A stretch of DNA of 30,504 bases. Origin: DATKGX01 sp035510555 (GTDB taxonomy: Bacteria; Patescibacteriota; Microgenomatia; Levybacterales; UBA12049). A model generated the notes under the pieces. That model did no database searches and was not told the origin of the DNA. It saw only the letters and a program-made list of their open reading frames with translations. Below, piece by piece: positions 1-6,623 of this stretch (position 1 is its first letter; each line of letters begins with the position of its first letter). The DNA is taken from positions 1-30,504 of the forward strand of contig DATKGX010000037.1 of NCBI GenBank assembly GCA_035510555.1, read 5' to 3'. The translations under genes and the position numbers were made by a program.

Positions 1-1480
1 GTCTTTCATCGGCATATTTTTCTCTAAGTTTAGTTAATTCTTCTCCGATGACAATTAAAATTTTACTTGGATGCGCCAATAAATCCTCAAGATAAGTGAT
101 GGTTTCTTTAATCATCTGATATTCCTCTTCAATTTTTTGCCGTTCCAGGGCCGCTAAACGCCGAAGCTGCATGTCCAGAATGGCGGTGGCTTGAATGTCG
201 CTTAATTTGAATTTGGTCATTAAATTTTTCTTCGCTTCGTCCTGATCTTTAGATTCCCGGATAGTGCGGATAACCGCGTCGATATTCTCCACGGCGATTT
301 TTAATCCCTCAAGAATATGCAGGCGGGCCCTAGCTTGTCTTAGCTCAAATTCGCTCCTTCTTTTAACTACCAAGTAGCGGTGTTTTAAAAATTCTTCGAG
401 AATCGTTTTTAGGTTCAAAGTTTGCGGCGTGCCGTCAACCAAAGCGACGATATTGGCCGGAAAGCTGGTTTGCAGCGCGGTGTATTTAAAAAGATTGTTT
501 AAAATCTTTTTGGGACTACTGTCTCTTTTAAGCTCAACAACCACCCGAATTCCGTGTCGGTCCGACTCGTCTCTTAAATCGGAAATACCTTCGACTTTTT
601 TCTCTTTTGCCAGCTCCGCAATTCTGGCAACGAGGAGTGCTTTATTAACTTGATACGGGATTTCGGTAATAATAATGGCGGATTTTCCCTGTCCGATATC
701 TTCAATATCGGCTTTTCCCCGGATTAGAATTCTGCCTCTCCCGGTGGTGTAAACGTTTTTAATTTCCGCCCAGTCGTAAATTGCGCCGGCGGTTGGAAAA
801 TCCGGACCTTTAATAAATTCCAGTAGCTCATCAACGGTAACTTCGGAAGAAATCGAAAACCGCGGTTCCGTGGTAATTTTGGCTTTCTTGATTAAATATT
901 CGACCGCGTCAATCACTTCGCCTAAATTATGCGGCGGAATTTTGGTGGCCATACCAACGGCAATTCCCTCAGCTCCCATTAATAGCAAGTTTGGCAAGAG
1001 ACTAGGTAAAAAGACGGGTTCTTTAAGCCTCGAATCAAAATTTGGGATATAATCGACAGTCTCTTTTTCCATGTCCAGAAGCATCTCGGCGGTAATGGCC
1101 GCCATTCTGGCTTCGGTGTAACGCATGGCAGCCGGCGGATCGCCGTCCATTGAGCCAAAGTTTCCCTGCCCGTCAATTAGGGGATAACGCATTGAAAAAT
1201 CCTGGGCCAAGCGAACTAAGGAATCGTAAATTGGCACATCGCCGTGGGGATGGTATTTTCCCATGACTTCTCCAACCACCGTTGCGCTTTTGGAATATTT
1301 GGCGCTGTGGGTTAAATTCATTTCATGCATCGCGAAAAGAATGCGTCTGTGGACCGGCTTTAGGCCGTCGCGGACATCAGGGAGGGCGCGGGAGACGATA
1401 ACCGACATCGCGTAATCCAAATACGCGCGTTTCATTTCAAAAGATATTTCCGTGCTTTGTAGCTTACCGATATCGCTCAT
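1..1480 (-). CDS. gyrA: DNA gyrase subunit A, 5' part, runs off the left edge
   Basis: Subunit of the type IIA topoisomerase that cuts and rejoins DNA and, with GyrB, introduces negative supercoils. About 493 codons are visible from the ATG at 1480; the rest, including any C-terminal beta-pinwheel and GyrA box, lies outside the window. Visible: YAMSVIVSRALPDVRDGLKP at about 23-42, HPHGD at 77-81, GQGNFGSMDG at 104-113 and the DNA-linked tyrosine in AAMRYTE (Tyr121). In the quinolone region, the position of E. coli Ser83 is Val82 and that of Ala84 is Pro83, while Asp86 (E. coli Asp87) is kept. gyrB is 7 kb away on the same strand. GyrA is preferred over ParC because the only partner in view is a typical GyrB; without the C-terminus ParC is not fully excluded. 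Confidence 0.93.
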   Translation of the reverse strand, partial: MSDIGKLQSTEISFEMKRAYLDYAMSVIVSRALPDVRDGLKPVHRRILFAMHEMNLTHSAKYSKSATVVGEVMGKYHPHGDVPIYDSLVRLAQDFSMRYPLIDGQGNFGSMDGDPPAAMRYTEARMAAITAEMLLDMEKETVDYIPNFDSRLKEPVFLPSLLPNLLLMGAEGIAVGMATKIPPHNLGEVIDAVEYLIKKAKITTEPRFSISSEVTVDELLEFIKGPDFPTAGAIYDWAEIKNVYTTGRGRILIRGKADIEDIGQGKSAIIITEIPYQVNKALLVARIAELAKEKKVEGISDLRDESDRHGIRVVVELKRDSSPKKILNNLFKYTALQTSFPANIVALVDGTPQTLNLKTILEEFLKHRYLVVKRRSEFELRQARARLHILEGLKIAVENIDAVIRTIRESKDQDEAKKNLMTKFKLSDIQATAILDMQLRRLAALERQKIEEEYQMIKETITYLEDLLAHPSKILIVIGEELTKLREKYADER

Positions 1481-1689
1481 AATTCTTTGGGGTCCTGTCT
1501 TTCGGTCGGCGTCGCACTTTGCAAATGACGCTCGCTCAAATCTTCAAAAAATAAAATAGAACCCGCTCGCTAAGTGAACGCCTTTCTAAAAGTTAGGTTG
1601 TCATTAGTGGAAGGTCTGACGGCGTTCAGTTCATTTGAAAGTGGACTGCCTTCCTCAGCCACCCCGCATTGCATTCTCTTTCGCAAGTT
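1481..1689. other. Gap upstream of gyrA with two interleaved inverted repeats
   Basis: I see no credible gene here. TGAACGCC (1575-1582) pairs perfectly with GGCGTTCA (1621-1628), and GGAAGG (1609-1614) with CCTTCC (1649-1654). The two pairs interleave, as in an H-type pseudoknot, if the gap is transcribed on the minus strand as a gyrA leader. No -10 box stands next to the gyrA ATG, unlike most first genes of this window, so a longer leader is plausible. It does not match tRNA, SRP RNA or RNase P consensus that I could recognise. Confidence 0.3.
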
Positions 1690-3723
1690 CTAGATCAGAA
1701 ATCCTGCGATTAGCAATGCGACGATATTCAAAACTTTGATCATCGGGTTAATGGCCGGTCCGGCAGTATCTTTGTACGGATCGCCGACGGTGTCGCCGGT
1801 GACTGCCGATTGATGGGCAAAGCTGCCTTTGCCGCCGTAATTTCCCTCTTCGATATATTTTTTGGTGTTATCCCAAGCCGCTCCGCCGGTGGTCATCGAA
1901 ATTCCTAAGAATAACCCGGTGATAATGCTACCCATTAAAAGTCCGCCTAAAGCTTTTGGTCCTAAAGTAAAACCGACCACAATTGGCGCCAAAACCGTAA
2001 TCGCGGTGGGTAAAATCATTTCTTTGATGGCGGCTTTGGTAACTATGTCCACCGCTTTGCCATATTCCGGTTTGGCGGTTCCGGCCATCAGTCCCTTTAT
2101 TTCCCTAAATTGTCTTCTGACTTCATCAACAATCGAAACGCTGGCTTTGCCGACTGCCTCCATGGCAAGACTGGCGAAAAGATACGGCAGGGCGCCGCCG
2201 ATAAATAAGCCCACTAAAACCGCCGGATCGGACAATGAGAAAGTTCCGTTAAAGTGGCCGCCTTTAACCAATTCCTGAGTGTAGCTGGCAAATAAAACTA
2301 GCGCTGCCAAACCCGCCGAGCCAATCGCATAAGCTTTGGTAACGGCTTTAGTGGTGTTTCCGACGGCGTCCAGCGGATCGGTAATGTCCCGCACTTTTTT
2401 ATCTAAACCCGCCATTTCGGCAATTCCGCCGGCGTTATCGGTAATCGGCCCAAAAGCGTCAATCGCCACGATAATTCCGGCCAGCGATAACATCGACATA
2501 GCCGCAATCGCCACGCCATATAATCCGGCTAAAGCGAAAGATACAAAGATGGCGCCGGCGATAACAATAATCGGGGCGGTAGTTGATTTCATCGAAACGG
2601 CTAAGCCGGCGATAACGTTGGTGCCCGAGCCGGTGGTTGAAGCTTTAGCAATGGTTCTGACCGGACTAAATCTTTTAGAGGTATAAAATTCGGTGATAAT
2701 GACCATTCCCAAAGTGACAATTAACCCGATAATAGAAGTCATAAATAAATTCAAAGATGAAATCTGTCCAATGCCCTTAGGGAAAATTCCGGTGGTTAAA
2801 ACGTAAAATCCGGCCACCGAAACGACCATGGCGACAATCAAACCCTGATACAAAGCCTGCATTACGCCGCCTTTTCCGATTAGTCGTACAAACCAGGTGC
2901 CGACAATTGAAGCGACAATTGAAATGGCGCCGATTAACATTGGATAAAATAAAACGGCCGGATTATTTGGAAAAGTTAAATGGCCTAAAATCATGGCCGC
3001 GACAACAGTAATCACGTAAGTTTCAAATAAATCGGCTGCCATGCCGGCGTCATCTCCGACATTATCCCCCACCAAGTCGGCAATAACTCCCGGGTTTCTG
3101 GGGTCGTCTTCCGGGATACCTTTTTCAATTTTTCCGACCATATCGGTGCCAACATCTGCACTTTTAGTAAAGATTCCGCCGCCAAGTCTGGCAAAAACCG
3201 AAATCAAGCTTCCTCCAAAGCCTAAGGCAATTAGGGGTTGCAGATTTCCGCTAGCGTATCTTTCTAATATCCAATAAAATCCGGAAACTGCAACTAAAGC
3301 AAGTCCGGCAACCATTAAGCCGGTGACTGCCCCGCCTTTAAACGCCAAATCAAAAGCGGCACCCAAACCTTTTTTGGCAGCTTGGGCGGTTCGAATATTA
3401 CTGCGAACCGCAATCGACATTCCGACTACTCCGGCAATCGTTGAAAAGACGGCGCCGATAACAAAACCTAACGTAGTAATTGAACCAAAAACAAAATATA
3501 AAATGACGGCAATCAGTGCCCCGATAGCCGCAACCACTAAATATTGCCGTTTCATATAAGCGGCCGCGCCTTCGGCAATGGCATCGGAAATGGCGTTCAT
3601 TTTGGCGTCGCCTCTTTCATGGGACAAAACGCGAAAGCTTAAAAATAAGGCGTAGGCGATGGAGAGGACTCCGGCGAGTAGGGAAATGATTAGTTTATGC
3701 TGAAAAATCAAAGATAAATCCAT
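1690..3723 (-). CDS. hppA: Membrane-bound proton-pumping pyrophosphatase, K+-independent type
   Basis: 677-aa polytopic membrane enzyme that couples hydrolysis of pyrophosphate to ion export across the cytoplasmic membrane. Visible: about 15-16 hydrophobic segments; the substrate motif DVGTDMVGKIE at 190-200 followed by EDDPRNP; GDNVGDDAGMAADLFE at about 219-234; and the second acidic motif with FGPITDNAGGIAEM at about 424-437. Residue 459 is Lys in GNTTKA. In this family Lys at this place marks the K+-independent H+ pumps, while Ala marks K+-dependent ones; that is family knowledge applied here. The second acidic motif has Asp where many members have Cys (GDNVGDCAGM). Length is normal. It probably lets the cell recover energy from pyrophosphate made in biosynthesis. 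It is monocistronic as far as can be seen. Confidence 0.95.
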   Translation of the reverse strand: MDLSLIFQHKLIISLLAGVLSIAYALFLSFRVLSHERGDAKMNAISDAIAEGAAAYMKRQYLVVAAIGALIAVILYFVFGSITTLGFVIGAVFSTIAGVVGMSIAVRSNIRTAQAAKKGLGAAFDLAFKGGAVTGLMVAGLALVAVSGFYWILERYASGNLQPLIALGFGGSLISVFARLGGGIFTKSADVGTDMVGKIEKGIPEDDPRNPGVIADLVGDNVGDDAGMAADLFETYVITVVAAMILGHLTFPNNPAVLFYPMLIGAISIVASIVGTWFVRLIGKGGVMQALYQGLIVAMVVSVAGFYVLTTGIFPKGIGQISSLNLFMTSIIGLIVTLGMVIITEFYTSKRFSPVRTIAKASTTGSGTNVIAGLAVSMKSTTAPIIVIAGAIFVSFALAGLYGVAIAAMSMLSLAGIIVAIDAFGPITDNAGGIAEMAGLDKKVRDITDPLDAVGNTTKAVTKAYAIGSAGLAALVLFASYTQELVKGGHFNGTFSLSDPAVLVGLFIGGALPYLFASLAMEAVGKASVSIVDEVRRQFREIKGLMAGTAKPEYGKAVDIVTKAAIKEMILPTAITVLAPIVVGFTLGPKALGGLLMGSIITGLFLGISMTTGGAAWDNTKKYIEEGNYGGKGSFAHQSAVTGDTVGDPYKDTAGPAINPMIKVLNIVALLIAGFLI

Positions 3724-3761
3724 AAGGATACTTTGTCTCGCCGATGAGGCGGAACCTAAGT

Positions 3762-3790
3762 ATTATAAGGGAATTTGCTATGCATTTCAA
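3762..3790 (-). promoter_or_regulatory. hppA promoter
   Basis: TTGAAA (3790-3785), 17 bp, TATAAT (3767-3762). The predicted transcript has a leader of about 30 nt, one of the few such leaders here, containing a small CGCC-TCATC-GGCG hairpin. The -35 box lies inside a copy of the repeat described at 3777-3802. Confidence 0.7.
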
Positions 3791-3802
3791 GAAGGATTTG
3801 AG
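3777..3802. repeat. Diverged copy of the TTTCAAGACTGATTTGAA repeat
   Basis: Reads GCTATGCATTTCAAGAAGGATTTGA; related to two closer copies at 5006-5028 and 5327-5349. It lies just 3' of the small gene ending at 3805, like the other copies. Confidence 0.5.
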
Positions 3803-3804
3803 GG

Positions 3805-4119
3805 TTATTCGCCTGCTTTTTTTGCTGCCGCTTCGGCATCTAGCACTGCTTCAACTTTTCGTGCAAATTCAATCGGTAACGTTGATGGATCAATTTCTGC
3901 TGGACTTTCAAAACATCTTCTTAGTTCTTCTGTGGCATCTCTCCTGCTGCCATCTGCGCCAAAAAATTCCACAGCCGGTTGTGTAGGTTCAGATCCAGAA
4001 TAGTTACCTTGTCTAAAGTCAGGAGCAGTTATGCTCGATTTTTCTCTTTGTATAATTCTTGACCACCAACTTAGTCCTCTTATTGGTGGTTCCCCTTCTT
4101 GCGATGAACGTCTAGCCAT
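3805..4119 (-). CDS. Hypothetical protein, 104 aa
   Basis: I do not recognise a family. It is hydrophilic, without signal peptide or membrane segment, and has an Ala/Lys/Glu-rich C-terminal helix (ARKVEAVLDAEAAAKKAGE). The N-terminus MARRSSQEGEPP resembles that of the gene at 5033-5275 (MATRSLMEREPSP), and the two promoters are almost identical. The start is set by a strong promoter whose -10 box ends 6 nt before the ATG. It is the first of four small minus-strand genes with such promoters between hppA and the glycosylase gene. Real as a gene on promoter evidence; function unknown. Confidence 0.6.
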   Translation of the reverse strand: MARRSSQEGEPPIRGLSWWSRIIQREKSSITAPDFRQGNYSGSEPTQPAVEFFGADGSRRDATEELRRCFESPAEIDPSTLPIEFARKVEAVLDAEAAAKKAGE

Positions 4120-4125
4120 ATTTGC

Positions 4126-4154
4126 AATATATTACTATAGCATTCTTTTGTCAA
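4126..4154 (-). promoter_or_regulatory. Near-consensus leaderless promoter
   Basis: TTGACA (4154-4149), 17 bp, TATATT (4131-4126), then 6 nt to the ATG at 4119. The stop codon of the upstream racemase gene (TGA) is part of the -35 box. Confidence 0.75.
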
Positions 4155-4831
4155 CGGGAGAAAACTTTCCTAACTGTAGCTTCTGCTAAAATCTGCATGG
4201 TGTCAAAGATTTGAACGCCGTTAATTTCTTTTTCGGGAATAAGCAGTTGTAAATCGGTACAGGCCAAAAGTATAGCGTCTGATTTTTTCGAGATACTTTT
4301 GAGAATTCTTAGAAGTTCTATCCTGTTTTCATCAGGCTTTTGCTTATTAAGAATACTATTAATAATTCTTCCCATTTGCTTTTGGTTAATCCTGTTTAAT
4401 TTAATTAGGCGAATTCTTTTATCAAATAATTTGTTTTTAACAGTTGCCGGAGTTGCTAATAATCCTACTTTTCTTACTCCCCTACTCTTTAAAATTTTTA
4501 TTGATTCTTCGATAATGCTTAAGACAGGAATATTTACGGAATTTCTAACGTCATCAATAAAAACATGGGCGGTATTACAAGGAAGCACGATAAAATCCGC
4601 TCCACCCTTTTCCAAAGTCTTGGCGGCATCAGCTAACAAAGAGCAGAATTCCCTTTTGCCTACAGATTTGTTAATAAACTTTTCTTCAAGTTCATGAGAA
4701 ATTGGAACACTGGCTATTAAAATATTCGGTCTTTGCGTATTGTTCTTTTTTGCGCACAAAGATACCACCTGCATGTAAAATTTTGCAGTTGTTTCCGGCC
4801 CTAATCCTCCGATAATTCCAAGTGTTTCCAT
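4151..4831 (-). CDS. Aspartate/glutamate racemase family amino-acid racemase
   Basis: 226-aa cofactor-independent racemase of the Asp/Glu superfamily, closest in style to the broad-specificity YgeA/RacX group (COG1794). N-terminal METLGIIGGLGPETTAKFY, and both catalytic cysteines: Cys85 in VLPCNTAH and Cys191 in LLACTDL. It would act in the cytoplasm to make a D-amino acid, most likely for cell wall; the substrate cannot be read from sequence. The start is placed at the ATG at 4831, which gives the family's usual N-terminus; an upstream TTG at 4858 lies in the terminator U-tract and is unlikely. No Shine-Dalgarno site is seen. It is preceded by an intrinsic terminator and a leader-peptide gene (see 4857-4987), so expression is probably set by transcription attenuation. 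Confidence 0.88.
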   Translation of the reverse strand: METLGIIGGLGPETTAKFYMQVVSLCAKKNNTQRPNILIASVPISHELEEKFINKSVGKREFCSLLADAAKTLEKGGADFIVLPCNTAHVFIDDVRNSVNIPVLSIIEESIKILKSRGVRKVGLLATPATVKNKLFDKRIRLIKLNRINQKQMGRIINSILNKQKPDENRIELLRILKSISKKSDAILLACTDLQLLIPEKEINGVQIFDTMQILAEATVRKVFSR

Positions 4832-4856
4832 AATTTTTAAAAAGCGTTTTAACCAC

Positions 4857-4882
4857 AAAAAAACCTCCCGTTGGGAGGCTTC
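4857..4882 (-). terminator. Intrinsic terminator inside the racemase leader (attenuator 3:4)
   Basis: On the minus strand: GAAGCCTCCC, loop AAC, GGGAGG, then seven T. The 6-bp GC-rich stem CCTCCC/GGGAGG plus U-tract is a textbook Rho-independent terminator. It lies 26 nt before the racemase ATG and after the promoter, so it must be conditional for the gene to be expressed. Confidence 0.85.
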
Positions 4883-4939
4883 TTAAATCCGAAACGCTTA
4901 AGTTTACATCACGGAAAGAAGACCTCCCGAAGAGGCTTC
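4864..4939 (-). promoter_or_regulatory. Trp-type attenuator with four alternative pairing segments
   Basis: Segment 1 GAAGCCTC (4939-4932), segment 2 GGGAGGTCTTC (4928-4918), segment 3 GAAGCCTCCC (4882-4873), segment 4 GGGAGG (4869-4864). 1 pairs with 2, 2 pairs with 3 over all ten bases of segment 3 (one bulged T in segment 2), and 3 pairs with 4 as the terminator. Codons Trp7-Tyr8-Tyr9 of the leader peptide (4951-4943) end three bases before segment 1. A ribosome stalled there would cover segment 1, free 2:3 and prevent 3:4. The pairing is seen in the sequence; the regulatory role is inferred from trp/phe/his-type attenuators. Confidence 0.75.
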
Positions 4940-4969
4940 TGCGTAATACCAATTAAATACACTTTTCAT
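4904..4969 (-). CDS. Leader peptide of the racemase attenuator, 21 aa
   Basis: ATG at 4969 to TAA at 4904. The peptide begins MKSVFNWYYAEAS and ends SVM. Phe5, Trp7, Tyr8 and Tyr9 are the likely sensing codons; the EASSGG stretch is encoded by segments 1 and 2 of the attenuator. The stop is 22 nt before segment 3, so a ribosome that finishes translation would leave the terminator free. The -10 box ends 9 nt before the ATG, so the leader peptide itself should be translated from a leaderless or nearly leaderless RNA. Confidence 0.7.
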   Translation of the reverse strand: MKSVFNWYYAEASSGGLLSVM

Positions 4970-4978
4970 ACTAGATGT

Positions 4979-4987
4979 ATTATAGCA
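4979..4987 (-). promoter_or_regulatory. Extended -10 promoter of the leader peptide-racemase unit
   Basis: TGCTATAAT (4987-4979) with no convincing -35 box at 17 bp. TATAAT is 9 nt from the leader-peptide ATG. Confidence 0.7.
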
Positions 4988-5005
4988 CTTTTAGATAAAT
5001 CAGGC

Positions 5006-5028
5006 GCTATTTCAAGACTGATTTGAAG
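5006..5028. repeat. Repeat GCTATTTCAAGACTGATTTG, copy 2
   Basis: Identical over 22 bases to the copy at 5327-5349 and lies just 3' of the gene ending at 5033. On the minus strand it contains TTTCAA-ATCAGTC-TTGAAA, a 6-bp inverted repeat. Confidence 0.7.
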
Positions 5029-5032
5029 GTTA

Positions 5033-5275
5033 TCATTCTTCTGTCTCTTGGTGATGACGAAGTATGTCTTGAATTCTTCCTATGCGAGGAGATGCTTCTA
5101 TCTCGATTTGATCTCTCAATCTCCCGAATGTTCTCGCAGTCTTTCTTTCCCTTTTAGTTGTTGGCGGAATTGATCCATCAATTATTCCTTGCAATCTATT
5201 TACGCCGGCTTCTAACGCAGTCATATCAACTACTGTGGGAGATGGTTCTCTTTCCATGAGTGATCGTGTTGCCAT
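5033..5275 (-). CDS. Hypothetical protein, 80 aa
   Basis: Not recognised. Charged and soluble, mostly helical by composition, with runs such as TTKRERKTARTFGRLRDQIEIE. The N-terminus MATRSLMEREPSP echoes that of the gene at 3805-4119. The start follows from a promoter with the -10 box 6 nt before the ATG. It is followed by the repeat at 5006-5028 and then by the promoter of the racemase leader on the same strand, so it forms its own transcription unit. Confidence 0.6.
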   Translation of the reverse strand: MATRSLMEREPSPTVVDMTALEAGVNRLQGIIDGSIPPTTKRERKTARTFGRLRDQIEIEASPRIGRIQDILRHHQETEE

Positions 5276-5281
5276 AATCGC

Positions 5282-5310
5282 AATATATTACTATAGTATT
5301 CTTTTGTCAA
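5282..5310 (-). promoter_or_regulatory. Near-consensus leaderless promoter
   Basis: TTGACA (5310-5305), 17 bp, TATATT (5287-5282), 6 nt to the ATG. Nearly identical from CCCGTTGACA to the start codon with the promoter at 4126-4154. Confidence 0.75.
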
Positions 5311-5326
5311 CGGGGAAACGAGTTGT

Positions 5327-5349
5327 GCTATTTCAAGACTGATTTGAAA
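5327..5349. repeat. Repeat GCTATTTCAAGACTGATTTG, copy 3
   Basis: 22 bases identical to 5006-5027. Lies between the stop at 5366 and the promoter of the 5275 gene. Confidence 0.7.
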
Positions 5350-5365
5350 GAGATGTTAGAAGAAA

Positions 5366-5866
5366 TTATCGAAGATGTAAAGGTGTTGATCTTCTTAAGT
5401 GTGGGAGCGGAAGATGCTGTAAATTTAATTCTCTTGAAAATACTACAGTAACTTCCCTGTCGGGATTATTGCCTGCATCGTAATTTATTTTATGTAATGG
5501 TTTTGGATCTTTTCCTCCTTTAGTTAAGAAATCAATTTCTCCCTGGCTTGCGTCAGAGATTCTTAGAACGGTGGCAAGCTTTTCTTTTACAAGTTTTCTT
5601 ACAACGGGGTCATGTACATCGAGTTGATTGTTTTCGTTATAAATAGGCGCAGAGGCTTTTTCCATAACAAAATGCCATTGGGAACGCTTTTTTGCTGATC
5701 TCTGATTGTCTCTAATTTCTCTCATGGTGGTAACGTTGCGATCAAAGAATATAGCTCCAATTCGTTTGGCGCGGGTTTGGGTAAATGGGTTTTCGGTATG
5801 AATTCCTAATCTCTGAGCGAGACTTACGTGCTTCATCTTTTGCGAAGCTTCTATTCCGTTTGTCAT
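5366..5866 (-). CDS. Hypothetical protein, 166 aa
   Basis: I recognise no domain. Soluble and basic, with a central helical segment (VRKLVKEKLATVLRISDASQGEIDFL in outline, about residues 89-113) and a His/Leu/Arg-rich C-terminus ending LHLR. There is no signal peptide or membrane segment. The ATG at 5866 is fixed by the promoter 6 nt upstream. Same arrangement as its neighbours: single gene, strong promoter, repeat at the 3' side. Confidence 0.6.
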   Translation of the reverse strand: MTNGIEASQKMKHVSLAQRLGIHTENPFTQTRAKRIGAIFFDRNVTTMREIRDNQRSAKKRSQWHFVMEKASAPIYNENNQLDVHDPVVRKLVKEKLATVLRISDASQGEIDFLTKGGKDPKPLHKINYDAGNNPDREVTVVFSRELNLQHLPLPHLRRSTPLHLR

Positions 5867-5872
5867 AACAGA

Positions 5873-5901
5873 ACTATATTATTTATAGTATTTTTTGTCA
5901 A
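5873..5901 (-). promoter_or_regulatory. Near-consensus leaderless promoter
   Basis: TTGACA (5901-5896), 17 bp, TATAGT (5878-5873), 6 nt to the ATG. Shares CCCGTTGACAAAA with the two promoters above. Confidence 0.75.
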
Positions 5902-5922
5902 CGGGAGGAATACTTATTCTAT

Positions 5923-6585
5923 TTACCATCTCGGGCCTCCAAAAGGACTTCGTCTCGTTCCAGCTCTACCGGATCCCCAAACCCGGTCGCTGTAATCTTT
6001 AGCAAGATCCGCCCGGCGTTGTTTGACTAATTCTCTTTCTTCATTAGTTTCCGGCTCGGCGCGGAGGAAGTATACGTCTTGATGTCGGAGAAATGCTCTT
6101 AATTTAGGATCTTTAATTCCTGGATAGCGGTCGATATTTGGATTAGCCTTTTCAGAAGATCCTGCAGTTAGAGATTTTTTGGGTTGTTCGGAAGCGGTAA
6201 ATTCGTCCGATTGTCCAATTCTAATCAGCTCGTTACTTCTTGGGGTGGCTTGTTCTGGGCGGTGGCGCATTTTAACTGATAAGTTTGCTGGTGTTATTGC
6301 TCTAAGCATTTGGTCATGCTCTTCTACAATATCCCAATCTTCATCCTTTTCTGGTTGCACTTTTCCGCTAATGAGATCAAATAAATGGTCAATACTTGTT
6401 CGCAAAGCTTCGGGCAATTCATCCGGCTGATGTTCCGTGCTTGGTCGCAAGGTAGCCAATGCTTGAGTGCCTAAGTAGTGATCTTTTAAGTTAGGATGAG
6501 TTAGTGGTGTAATATCTGTGCCAAAATTTGCAGGAATTGGCGATCCTTCTTCGTAACCACCTCTTGATTCGTTACCTCTTGTCAT
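5923..6585 (-). CDS. Hypothetical protein, 220 aa
   Basis: Not recognised. Hydrophilic and probably partly disordered: Pro- and Gly-rich start (MTRGNESRGGYEEGSP), acidic middle (EKDEDWDIVEEHDQM) and a basic Gly/Arg-rich end (GSGRAGTRRSPFGGPRW). The C-terminal part has a charged helical stretch with DPKLRAFLRHQDVYFLRAEP. The start was moved from a TTG at 6594 to the ATG at 6585 because the -10 box is only 9 nt from that ATG. Last of the four promoter-rich small genes of this block. Confidence 0.6.
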   Translation of the reverse strand: MTRGNESRGGYEEGSPIPANFGTDITPLTHPNLKDHYLGTQALATLRPSTEHQPDELPEALRTSIDHLFDLISGKVQPEKDEDWDIVEEHDQMLRAITPANLSVKMRHRPEQATPRSNELIRIGQSDEFTASEQPKKSLTAGSSEKANPNIDRYPGIKDPKLRAFLRHQDVYFLRAEPETNEERELVKQRRADLAKDYSDRVWGSGRAGTRRSPFGGPRW

Positions 6586-6594
6586 AACAAGCAA

Positions 6595-6623
6595 ACTATA
6601 ATCCTAAAGCGCTTTTTTGTCAA
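6595..6623 (-). promoter_or_regulatory. Near-consensus leaderless promoter
   Basis: TTGACA (6623-6618), 17 bp, TATAGT (6600-6595), 9 nt to ATG 6585. The spacer holds a perfect 10-bp palindrome AAAGCGCTTT (6606-6615) that could bind a regulator. The -35 box overlaps the end of the glycosylase gene. Confidence 0.7.

Noticed and set aside
1600..1670. tRNA-Ser-like or SRP RNA gene
   Set aside because: A GTGGCTGAGGAAGG stretch on the minus strand looks superficially similar, but there is no T-arm, acceptor pairing or the conserved SRP loop.
1862..3559. Long open frames on the plus strand opposite hppA
   Set aside because: They mirror the coding strand of a certain gene, have no promoter or start signal and show low-complexity Ser/Pro/Ala composition, typical of shadow frames.
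4857..4882. Ordinary terminator of the gene at 5033
   Set aside because: A promoter and an ORF stand between that gene and the terminator, and the segments before it can pair alternatively, so an attenuator is the better reading.
4692..4952. 86-codon minus-strand frame across the attenuator
   Set aside because: It overlaps the racemase gene in another frame and reads through the terminator hairpin; the 21-codon leader peptide in a different frame explains the region better.
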